A stretch of 49,981 nucleotides of DNA from Sphingobium soli (GTDB lineage Bacteria > Pseudomonadota > Alphaproteobacteria > Sphingomonadales > Sphingomonadaceae): positions 1 to 49,981 of the forward strand of contig NZ_JAJGNP010000021.1 of the NCBI RefSeq assembly GCF_020782245.1, read 5' to 3'. The translations under genes and the position numbers were made by a program. Each line of letters opens with the position of its first letter. Position 1 is the first letter of the stretch. The notes below the pieces were generated by a model. It did not search any database. It had not been told where the DNA came from and saw only the letters and a list, made by a program, of their open reading frames with translations. This document shows positions 1 to 7,022 of this stretch, in pieces.

Positions 1-262
1 TGCGGATCGGGCGATCCTCCTCGATGACCTTGAACCGGTCATCCTCCAGCACCAGCGCGCCATTTTCGACGGCATAGCGGCGGACCTTGCCGGCCTCGGC
101 ATCCGCGAAGATGATCTTGTCGATGCGCTCGCCCGTCTCGGCATCGACGACGCGGATATCCGATAGGATATCCGTATCCGTCACGCCCAGCTCGACGCAG
201 GATGGAACCGGACGGGCACCATCGGCGGCGATCTCGCCCTGACCTTCGATTTCGTCGCTCAT
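1..262 (-). CDS. Small tail-region protein of left prophage (partial, C-terminus off window)
   Basis: Only the first 87 codons are present; the reading frame runs off the left edge. ATG at 262 has a GGAG-type ribosome site 6-8 bases upstream, 11 bases after the tail tube gene. The acidic N-terminus (MSDEIEGQGEIAADG) leads into a conserved core containing RVVDAETGERIDKI. It is about 83% identical (72 of 87 residues) to the first 87 codons of the right prophage gene at 49720. I do not recognise the family. In lambda-like phages the slot after the tail tube gene often holds a tail assembly chaperone, so a tail role is inferred from position only. Confidence 0.8.
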   Translation of the reverse strand, partial: MSDEIEGQGEIAADGARPVPSCVELGVTDTDILSDIRVVDAETGERIDKIIFADAEAGKVRRYAVENGALVLEDDRFKVIEEDRPIR

Positions 263-273
263 GACACTCTCCA

Positions 274-1209
274 TCAGACTGTTGCTATGTTGGAAACCAC
301 AGTCGCTGTGACCTTGTGACCGCTTGCGCCACTGGCCTGACAGTTGAAATCTTGCGTGATTCCATTTGGCCCGGTGACGCTTCGCTTCGCTCTCGGCATG
401 AAGACGCGGGGAAAACTGAACTTGACGCTGTTCGTGGTGCGCTCCCAGCCGACCTCATCCAGGTTAACCGGCGTCCCGTTCGTAGCGGCATTCATGAGGT
501 CGAGGCTGTCGAATCGCGCTGTGAAGCGGATGGATGCCTGCACGACGCCAGGCACCGCGCCCCCGATCCGGCCATCATTTCGGATGACCTCGATCGGGTT
601 CATGCCGTTGGATATGGCGATATCTGCCGACACGATATTGCCCAAGGCAACGCCATCGCGCTTGATGACACCGGTCGCCTGGGCAAAGCGACCGCCGAAA
701 CGCGCCGAAGGCGTGCCTGCAACAGACGTCGTGGTGAACTGGCTTTCGCCCTGCGCAATCATCGATATCGTGGCATTGAGCATACCACCGCGCGCCATCG
801 CAATACGCATCTGGTTGGCATAGGCGCCATAGTGCACCGAATATGCCGGAACATCGGGATGCCCGATTTCGATGGAGTGGCTGGGCAGCGCCGACTTTCC
901 GGATTCGAAGATATGCGTGTACGGCCCGGTGCCGCTGGTGACAGGCGCGCCGAACATGGCTTTCATCCAGAAGCTGAACGCACCGCTATCAACTGGCACC
1001 ACGATATCGCCATTGTCGGTTGCCACGTCATAGGACGGGTCCAGACCTTCGCGGCCGAAACCGAGAAGATCATCTTCGAGCAATGGCCGCTCTTCGCTCA
1101 AGTCGCTCGACACGAAAGGAAGCTTGAGGAAACCGCTGGCTGGGGTCATTCCGTAGGTCGTCTCTTGCGCGACGTGCATGACCGAATTGATGCCCATAGC
1201 AAAACCCAT
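274..1209 (-). CDS. Phage tail tube protein
   Basis: 311 residues. It probably polymerises into the hollow tube of the long non-contractile tail. The start chosen is ATG 1209, which has AAGGAG 7 bases upstream; an in-frame TTG two codons earlier is less likely. It is full-length collinear with the right prophage copy at 48774, with only scattered substitutions. Typical tail-tube features are the N-terminal MGINSV.. TTYG segment, a central GPYTHIFESG block and a glycine-rich beta-strand C-terminal half. It follows the head-tail joining genes, the expected order in siphophages. The family name comes from recognition of the sequence type and from synteny. Confidence 0.8.
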   Translation of the reverse strand: MGFAMGINSVMHVAQETTYGMTPASGFLKLPFVSSDLSEERPLLEDDLLGFGREGLDPSYDVATDNGDIVVPVDSGAFSFWMKAMFGAPVTSGTGPYTHIFESGKSALPSHSIEIGHPDVPAYSVHYGAYANQMRIAMARGGMLNATISMIAQGESQFTTTSVAGTPSARFGGRFAQATGVIKRDGVALGNIVSADIAISNGMNPIEVIRNDGRIGGAVPGVVQASIRFTARFDSLDLMNAATNGTPVNLDEVGWERTTNSVKFSFPRVFMPRAKRSVTGPNGITQDFNCQASGASGHKVTATVVSNIATV

Positions 1210-1237
1210 GGCCAAACTCCTTGTTGTCAGTTGAAAT

Positions 1238-1672
1238 TCAGAGGGGTCGGTCGCTCGAATAGGTGGCGACGATGTCGAAGGTCGCGCCCAATTCGGTGCG
1301 TGATCCGAAACTGCTCAATGGCTCGACGTCCAGTCCGCTGACGTCCAGATAGGATACCAGCCCGCCGAGAAAACGATCGGCAGAAACGGCCGCGCCGATC
1401 TTTCCGGCAATCCGGTCGATCACGACGCGCAGGGCCGTCGTCTGCTTATAGGCGCGCAGTTCTACCGGCACCCGATGGACCCAATGCCAGGTCGGCGGAC
1501 ACAGATCGACGCCTTCCTCTTCCAGCTGCCCGTCGCGCAGGGTGACAGTCTCGAACTCGCCGGTTCGTCGCGCCCTCTCTGCGCCATCCTCCAGGCCGAT
1601 CACCTCATGATCGGGCAGGGCGACGCGGACCATGGCGAGAACCGCCTGATCGACATCATGGCGTAGCGACAT
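1238..1672 (-). CDS. Conserved neck/tail completion protein (unknown function)
   Basis: 144 residues, start ATG 1672, 5 bases past the stop of the upstream gene with GGAG in range. It is the best-conserved gene between the two prophages: about 94% identical (8 differences in 144) to 48312-48746. No enzyme motifs are visible. Proteins of this type in similar phages often carry an acyl-CoA transferase label, for which I see no support. Lying between the DUF6441-like gene and the tail tube gene, it occupies the slot used by tail terminator or neck proteins, so a structural role at the head-tail junction is inferred. Confidence 0.75.
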   Translation of the reverse strand: MSLRHDVDQAVLAMVRVALPDHEVIGLEDGAERARRTGEFETVTLRDGQLEEEGVDLCPPTWHWVHRVPVELRAYKQTTALRVVIDRIAGKIGAAVSADRFLGGLVSYLDVSGLDVEPLSSFGSRTELGATFDIVATYSSDRPL

Positions 1673-1677
1673 GGGGA

Positions 1678-2361
1678 TCAACTCCAGAGTGCAGCAAGAC
1701 GCGCGGCGATTCGGGAAGCGGCGCGCTGTGTCGGGCCATCCAGGTCGAGCAGACGCGGCTTCTTCACGGCCTTGACCAGCGTAAACATGAGGACAGGCTT
1801 CGCCTTGCGCGGTGCCATGCCCCGACGGCCGCGCAGGCGTCCCGCCGTCGCCTCACGATAGCCGCGCGATACACCGGACACGACGTCGATGAAGGCGAAG
1901 CCCTTGCCGCCATCGATCACGACGTCCAGCTCTGCGTTAAAATGCAGTTCGACTTCTTCGGGCGTCATCGCCGTGCCGCGCGACCGCTTGCCCAGCGAGG
2001 ACGCATAATTGGTTGACCGCCGCCGACGCGGCACTGCTTTGGTCGGTATCCACAGCCATTTGCCACCATTGACCGGACGGATCGTCGCGCCATCGATGTA
2101 AGACGATATAATTTCAGGTGCTGCCGACCAAATATAGCCCGCTGGATTGAGTGACCGGCCGGCCTTCGGATATACGTTCGATCGCCATGTCTTCGCGATG
2201 CGCGCACCCAGTCCTGCGCTGGTGACCTGCTCGCGCAATTCCAGCTTCAGCGCGTCAACTTCGTCGTTCATGATGTCGGTGATGTCGCGCGCAATATCGC
2301 CCTCGATCGCCGCCATCTGCCCGACCAGCGTCCCGCCGACCATCTCCGCCAGCATCTTCAC
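1678..2361 (-). CDS. DUF6441-like phage head-tail region protein
   Basis: 227 residues, GTG start at 2361 sharing GTGA with the preceding stop (translational coupling). The first ~45 residues differ from the right prophage copy (47625-48308), while the rest is nearly identical, including NPAGYIWSAAPEI, GKWLWIPTKAVPRRRR and RGTAMTPEEVELHFNAE. The C-terminus is strongly basic (RGRRGMAPRKAK, KAVKKPR). I recall this family as DUF6441, found in tailed phages between head-tail joining and tail genes; function unknown. A neck or tail completion role is inferred from position. Confidence 0.75.
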   Translation of the reverse strand: MKMLAEMVGGTLVGQMAAIEGDIARDITDIMNDEVDALKLELREQVTSAGLGARIAKTWRSNVYPKAGRSLNPAGYIWSAAPEIISSYIDGATIRPVNGGKWLWIPTKAVPRRRRSTNYASSLGKRSRGTAMTPEEVELHFNAELDVVIDGGKGFAFIDVVSGVSRGYREATAGRLRGRRGMAPRKAKPVLMFTLVKAVKKPRLLDLDGPTQRAASRIAARLAALWS

Positions 2362-2699
2362 CGTGTCACATCCACCGGCTCGGCGCCGGTCGTCCAGATC
2401 GTACGCCGTGCATTCAGCATGGGATCGCCCGTCACGAGGATCTCCATCTCAGCACCATCCTCAATCAGGATGAAACGGTCATCCTCACCAAGATCATCCA
2501 CCTGCGACCTGCGAACGCGCAGCTGACAGGTGGGCATGATGACGCGGCTATCGCCAAACCGCGGAACTTCATCCGGCTCCTTCCGGATCACCCGCACATT
2601 TTCGATCGTCTGGCCAAACCGCGACACATAGGTCGCATCCTCCCCAAAGCGCCGGAATACGGCGTCTTCGAGACGCGCACGGACTTCGGGGAAGGACAT
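2358..2699 (-). CDS. Head-tail joining protein
   Basis: 113 residues, ATG 2699, overlapping the next gene by 4 bases. It begins MSFPEVRARLEDAVFRRFG and contains an acidic turn (VDDLGEDDRFILIEDG) like small lambda gpFII-type head-tail connectors. The collinear homologue in the right prophage is 47275-47628, sharing the RFGD, RRSQ and W-T-G signatures at lower identity. It would sit at the portal vertex and provide the tail-docking surface. Assignment rests on size, order (capsid, decoration, joining, tail) and sequence type. Confidence 0.7.
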   Translation of the reverse strand: MSFPEVRARLEDAVFRRFGEDATYVSRFGQTIENVRVIRKEPDEVPRFGDSRVIMPTCQLRVRRSQVDDLGEDDRFILIEDGAEMEILVTGDPMLNARRTIWTTGAEPVDVTR

Positions 2700-2711
2700 T
2701 GCGATGCAGCC

Positions 2712-3056
2712 TTAGATCGTCTGGATCAGCTTGACCCGGCCCTTTGCCGCCGTGGACGCTTTGGCTTCGGCAGCAACGCCGCGCTTGGTATTGCTACCAA
2801 CCGTGATCGTGAACACCTTGGCGGTGTCGTCCCAGTAGAGAAGCTGCCCTTCGGTCCATGCCTGCGAACTCGCATGGGTCGCCGCCGGAGCGTCGAACAC
2901 GCCTTCCGTCGCCGCCGCAAAGCGGACTCCCTGCGCGGCGGTCGCCTGCGCCACGACGATCAGTGCGCCGATCAGCAGCACCTGGCTTTCCGTCACGCCG
3001 CCTGCGGGCGCGGTGAAGTCCATCACCTTGCCCGGCTGAACAAAATTACTGCTCAT
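2712..3056 (-). CDS. DUF2190-family capsid decoration-like protein
   Basis: 114 residues, ATG 3056 preceded by GGGAGAATT. It starts NFVQPGKVMDFTAPAGGV, and the small beta-rich fold (VEG.., YWDD..., RGVAAEAK) is typical of DUF2190 proteins, which follow major capsid genes and are thought to be capsid cement proteins. The right prophage homologue is 46934-47272 (ARNFVQPGDTLTFTAPYAV). Database entries sometimes call these RecA-like, which is not supported here. It likely binds the outer capsid surface. It is separated from the capsid gene by a short hairpin-bearing spacer. Confidence 0.75.
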   Translation of the reverse strand: MSSNFVQPGKVMDFTAPAGGVTESQVLLIGALIVVAQATAAQGVRFAAATEGVFDAPAATHASSQAWTEGQLLYWDDTAKVFTITVGSNTKRGVAAEAKASTAAKGRVKLIQTI

Positions 3057-3083
3057 GATAATTCTCCCGTACGCTGTTTCACC

Positions 3084-3138
3084 GGCTGAAAATCAGCCTG
3101 AATAGCGAGCCGAACGGGGCAGCAACGCCGCCCCGTTC
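3084..3138 (-). terminator. Two hairpins immediately downstream of the capsid gene
   Basis: Read on the minus strand, a 9-bp perfect stem (arms 3112-3120 and 3130-3138, 9-nt loop) starts 4 bases after the capsid stop. A second hairpin (arms 3084-3089 and 3093-3098, AAA loop) follows. Neither has a U-tract, so they look more like attenuation or mRNA 3'-end protection structures than strong terminators. The right prophage has a hairpin at the same place (46655-46678). Confidence 0.45.
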
Positions 3139-3141
3139 AGA

Positions 3142-5274
3142 TTACTGCCCGGCGTTGGTTGCGGCCGAGCGCCAGTTGAGAGCGCCGACGCCGTAATCGA
3201 AGCGGACCTTCCATTCGGTCCCGTCAATCCGCCAACCTTCCTTCATCTCGGTGTAGGGTTCCTGATTGCCGTTCAGGAAAACGACCTCGATTGCCGGGGC
3301 GACATTCGGGTCAGCGAACGCATAGTAGCGGGAGCCCTGAAGGCGCGGTGTACCGACAATATCGCGGAACAGGCCCTTGACCCGGTTCGGCATCTGCAAC
3401 TTGCCAGCGGTGTCGGGATCATATTCGGCGCCGTTGATGACGACGACCTTGCCCTTCATCCCCAGCGGACCGAGGAACACATCTGGCGTGATATCGAGAT
3501 ATTCGTTGCCGGACAGGTCCATCTGGCTGCCCATCAACACGCTGAGGGCGTCGAACGCATCGACGGAAGGCGCTGCGCCGGTCGCGGCGATATTGGCGTG
3601 ATCGGCGTGGAACAGGGTCTTTCCGTCACCCATCACCGGCCCCAGGCCGCCATTCAGCAGCAGCAGGACATAGACGTCCTTTTCGACCGACAGTTTCGCA
3701 GCGCGGCCCAGCTCTACCGTGATATCGTTGAACGCGCCCAGATCGTCGTTGACGATCGCCTGCCGGGTCAGGCCGACGATATTCCCCTTCGTAACGGCAC
3801 TGATCGATTCCTTCGCGCCGTCGGGGATGGCCTTGTTCTTGAACTCGCCGTTTTCGGTCAGGGCATCGAGCGCGCCGAAGGTGCCGCGCAAGATGCGTGG
3901 GTGCGGACGGAAATCGGACACCGATCCGATGCCGCAGAAACGCCGCCAGGTATCGGGGGCGGTCAGATAAGCCGCCTGAAGCGTCTTGTGCATGACATTT
4001 TCGAGCAGCACGCCGAAGGCACTGGACGACTGGAAGGGGCCGCCTGCGCTGCGATGGGTCAGCGCCATCCCGACGATCTGATCCCGGTCATAGCTCTGGA
4101 TGCGAACCCCGGCATTTTCCAGCGACATGCGCGCCAGTTCGACATTGCGGATGCCGCGAAGTTCGCCGGGGTTCAGGTCGATGGTTTCGCCACGCATCTT
4201 CGCGGCGCGGGTGACCATTTCGGTCAGACCGGCACGCTCGATGATCGAAGCCATCGCGCCACGCTGCCACTTGTCGGCGGCATCGGCCGTCACCTGGACA
4301 TTGCCCCCACCGGTGGTGATGCCGCCGGTCTGGGCACGCTGGGCTTCTGCGGCCGCCTGCATCAGCTGGCTACGCGCCGTTTCCACGCTCACTTCGCCAC
4401 GCTCGTTCTGCTGCACCAACTCGTTGGCACGCGTGGCGATCGTATCACCGAACGCGCGCGCCTGCTCGACAAATGCCAATGCCGTACCGGCACTGAAGCG
4501 GCTGACCGACGCCGCCGGGGCGGCGCGTTGGCCATCCGGGGCAGAGACAGGCGCAGGCGCCGGTGGCGTCACGATGGTCTGGGCCGGTTCCTGACGCTGG
4601 CCTTCCGGTACAGCGGGCGTGATAATGGTGGCCGCACCTGCGGCGGGGGGATTCGCTTCCGGCATGGTCCGGTTCTCCATTATGGTGCAGGGGGAAACAT
4701 GATCGCCCGACCGCACCCCTGCATTCGGGTCGGCGGCGATTGGGACGAAGGAGACTTCGCGGAGTGCCCAGCGCGTCACGCGGTAGACCGGTATTTCGCC
4801 TTCGAACCGTTCGAAAATCATCTGCTCGCGGCGATAGCCGCTGCTAACCTTCAGCGGCGCATTGGTTGCAGGCGCCAACTCGGCCTCGATCGACTTGGCC
4901 AGTTCATTCTGGCCAAGCGCCCCGGTGACGACGACCTTGCCGGCTTCGAAACGGGCGGCGGTCACGCTGCCAGCGCGCTGCGCCATCGACCAGCGATTAT
5001 GAGCATCCAGCAACGGACAATTGCCCGCCTCAACATCGGTCAGGTCGACCGCTTCGGCGCGGCAATCGAGGATTTCGTAATACCAGTCGCAATCGAGGCC
5101 GATTTCCCAGCCTCGCATTTTGACCGGCGTTTCCGTGGCCGCGACAATCTCCATCGTACGGGTCGCAGCATCGAAGCTTCCCGGCGCGACGAAACGCTGG
5201 CCGAAAGGCACATTCACCTTGCGCGCGCCATCGCTTCCCGTCCCCGCAAGGGGCGGAACGGTCAATTCCGGCAT
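3142..5274 (-). CDS. Prohead protease / scaffold / major capsid protein fusion (U35-type protease)
   Basis: 710 residues from ATG 5274 (AAGGAGG 8 bases upstream; an ATG two codons earlier at 5280 is too close to it). Residues ~20-190 look like an HK97-family prohead protease with a candidate catalytic His in LLDAHNR (~92) and Ser in VSSGYR (~144). Residues ~200-370 are Ala/Pro/Gln-rich with a helical stretch and probably act as scaffold. Residues ~375-710 are the major capsid protein, clearly homologous to the C-terminal half of 44490-46643 (shared SVxDFRPHxRxLRGxFGALD). The fused protein would be cleaved during head maturation. An internal ATG at 4665 with its own GGAG site could give a 507-residue scaffold-capsid product. 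Confidence 0.85.
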   Translation of the reverse strand: MPELTVPPLAGTGSDGARKVNVPFGQRFVAPGSFDAATRTMEIVAATETPVKMRGWEIGLDCDWYYEILDCRAEAVDLTDVEAGNCPLLDAHNRWSMAQRAGSVTAARFEAGKVVVTGALGQNELAKSIEAELAPATNAPLKVSSGYRREQMIFERFEGEIPVYRVTRWALREVSFVPIAADPNAGVRSGDHVSPCTIMENRTMPEANPPAAGAATIITPAVPEGQRQEPAQTIVTPPAPAPVSAPDGQRAAPAASVSRFSAGTALAFVEQARAFGDTIATRANELVQQNERGEVSVETARSQLMQAAAEAQRAQTGGITTGGGNVQVTADAADKWQRGAMASIIERAGLTEMVTRAAKMRGETIDLNPGELRGIRNVELARMSLENAGVRIQSYDRDQIVGMALTHRSAGGPFQSSSAFGVLLENVMHKTLQAAYLTAPDTWRRFCGIGSVSDFRPHPRILRGTFGALDALTENGEFKNKAIPDGAKESISAVTKGNIVGLTRQAIVNDDLGAFNDITVELGRAAKLSVEKDVYVLLLLNGGLGPVMGDGKTLFHADHANIAATGAAPSVDAFDALSVLMGSQMDLSGNEYLDITPDVFLGPLGMKGKVVVINGAEYDPDTAGKLQMPNRVKGLFRDIVGTPRLQGSRYYAFADPNVAPAIEVVFLNGNQEPYTEMKEGWRIDGTEWKVRFDYGVGALNWRSAATNAGQ

Positions 5275-5287
5275 TGTCATGCCCTCC

Positions 5288-6814
5288 TTATTGTTGGCCT
5301 TCGCCCTTTGGGGCGATGTAACCGGCGGCCATTTGCAGCACACCGCTATCGGTCAGGCGGCGCGGATCGCTATCGAGCGCAAGGCCAAGATCATCGATCA
5401 GCTTGTTCATGCGGGCGACTTCCCGCAAATGGTCCTCCGCGTTGATCCCGCGCTCTGCCAGACCTTTACTGATCAGCTTCAGCCCCGCGCGAATTTCCAT
5501 GATTTCGCCCATCAAATCCTTGATCGGGTCGACCAGACGTCGGACGGGAAGCGCCCACGACATGCGCACGTCCAAAAAGCGTTTGTCGCCGGTGGACAGC
5601 GCCAGACGGCGCAGCCGCCGCAATGCAGCGGGGCGCGCCAACAAGGGGATCACCTCATTTTGCTGCCAGTCATCCACCAGCGCATAGCTGCCGTTCATCG
5701 CGGCGCGCAGGCCGGAATAATTGGCTTGGCTGACATCGCCGGTCATCAAATGATAGGGCACCATATTGGCCGAAATCCCAGCCAGCTCCTGCTGGATGAA
5801 TTCGACGGTGCCTTGCGATGGCTGCGGATTGATGGTCGATGTCGTCTCGCCGGGCCGCAACCGCACTATCATGCCGGGGCTGAGCGTTTCACCTAGCGGC
5901 TTGGTACCATCGTCACCTTCGCGCACGCCCTGCACACCCAGCGGCGAGCCGCTGCCTTCGCCGGGCTGGATAACCAGCGCCAGACAATTCTGGATTTTCT
6001 CGCGCAGCCGGCGCGCATCGGAAATGTCGGACAGGTCGCGCAGCGTCGTAGCCACGGCCCCCAGCCAGGACACACCACGCGTCTGCCCGTAGCGCAACCG
6101 CTCATACAGATGATCGACATGCGCGCCGATCACATATTGCGACGACGTGCTGAGCATGCGAACCGGGTCGTTCGGATGCTCTGGATATAGCCAGTAGCCG
6201 ACCCGCTCCGCACCCACGATATGCACGCCCTGTACAACCTTGCCATTCGGGCGGCCATGCGCCGTCTCTGCATAGGATTTGGACCCGTCCAGCTGCTCGC
6301 CTTCCAGGCCGATAACACGGCCATCCGGCCCATTTTCATCCGGCGCCCAGACGGTCAGGCTCTCCCCGCCGACGATCAGTTCGCGGACGCCGATCTTGCC
6401 ATGGCCATACCAGTCACCCTGACCGTCGACCTTGCTTTCGGCCCAGCGGTCCCAATCATCCTGTGCCTTTTGCTGGACGCGCTTGACTGGATGGGTGAAC
6501 TGTGGCGCGATCCCATCACCCCAGATCGTCGCCACCATCTGGCGGACGCCCGCCGCCGCCGACTTGTTGTTGCGCACCAGATCATGCGCCTCGCGGGCCA
6601 GTAGTTGGCGGCCCCGCGCGCCCTCGCCATCCGCTGAACTGGCGTCAGGCCGGGCAGACGCGGCGCGCCGACCCGGCTGCGCAGCGTCATATCGGCGCAT
6701 CCCGTCGGTCGCCATCGTTCCCGCCAAGTAGCGGGCGCGCGACTGTTGCCGCTGGGCCGCCCATCCGGGGGCGAAGGGCGCTATCGCCCTGTCGATCGCG
6801 TCGCCCAGCGCCAT
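5288..6814 (-). CDS. Phage portal protein (lambda gpB-like family)
   Basis: 508 residues, ATG 6814, one base after the gpW-like stop. Portal proteins form the dodecameric DNA channel at one capsid vertex. Supporting segments are a short basic N-terminus, RYDAAQPGRR and ARDLVRNNKSAAAGVRQMV typical of lambda-family portals, and a C-terminal tail with NAEDHLREVARMNKLIDDLGLALDSDPRR matching the right prophage portal's DSDPRRVT ending. The 43-kb portal is clearly related but well diverged. Order terminase-gpW-portal-protease is that of lambda-like packaging modules. Confidence 0.85.
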   Translation of the reverse strand: MALGDAIDRAIAPFAPGWAAQRQQSRARYLAGTMATDGMRRYDAAQPGRRAASARPDASSADGEGARGRQLLAREAHDLVRNNKSAAAGVRQMVATIWGDGIAPQFTHPVKRVQQKAQDDWDRWAESKVDGQGDWYGHGKIGVRELIVGGESLTVWAPDENGPDGRVIGLEGEQLDGSKSYAETAHGRPNGKVVQGVHIVGAERVGYWLYPEHPNDPVRMLSTSSQYVIGAHVDHLYERLRYGQTRGVSWLGAVATTLRDLSDISDARRLREKIQNCLALVIQPGEGSGSPLGVQGVREGDDGTKPLGETLSPGMIVRLRPGETTSTINPQPSQGTVEFIQQELAGISANMVPYHLMTGDVSQANYSGLRAAMNGSYALVDDWQQNEVIPLLARPAALRRLRRLALSTGDKRFLDVRMSWALPVRRLVDPIKDLMGEIMEIRAGLKLISKGLAERGINAEDHLREVARMNKLIDDLGLALDSDPRRLTDSGVLQMAAGYIAPKGEGQQ

Positions 6815-6815
6815 C

Positions 6816-7022
6816 TTATCGCGGATCGTAGATCGCGACTGTGGACGCGGGGCGGCTGATGCTGCCAACGCTCGGCGCATTGCGGCTTACGAAATAGTCG
6901 ATCGCCGCTTTCAGATCGGCGATGCTGCGATAGGTGACGCGCTCTCCGTCAGATTCGACGGTCAGCTCGCCGGAGGCCAGCGCCTCTTCCAGCGCCGCGA
7001 TCTTGGTCGAATAGTCGGTCAC
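6816..7022 (-). CDS. gpW-like head completion / joining protein
   Basis: 68 residues, GTG start at 7022 overlapping the terminase stop by GTGA. The sequence is typical of the small helical gpW family: KIAALEEALASGELTVESDGERVTYRS followed by a helix (SIADLKAAIDYFV), which plugs the portal after packaging. The equivalent right prophage gene is 42741-42959 (ATFADGRKTEYQSLDQL arrangement). Family and position agree. Confidence 0.8.
   Translation of the reverse strand: MTDYSTKIAALEEALASGELTVESDGERVTYRSIADLKAAIDYFVSRNAPSVGSISRPASTVAIYDPR

Noticed and set aside
1238..1672. Acyl-CoA transferase annotation often attached to this protein type
   Set aside because: No transferase motifs; context is a phage head-tail module.
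3598..5445. Long plus-strand open frame (615 codons) opposite the left protease-capsid gene
   Set aside because: Antisense shadow produced by GC3 bias. No ribosome site, Arg/Gly-rich nonsense sequence, and the opposite strand encodes a recognisable capsid fusion.
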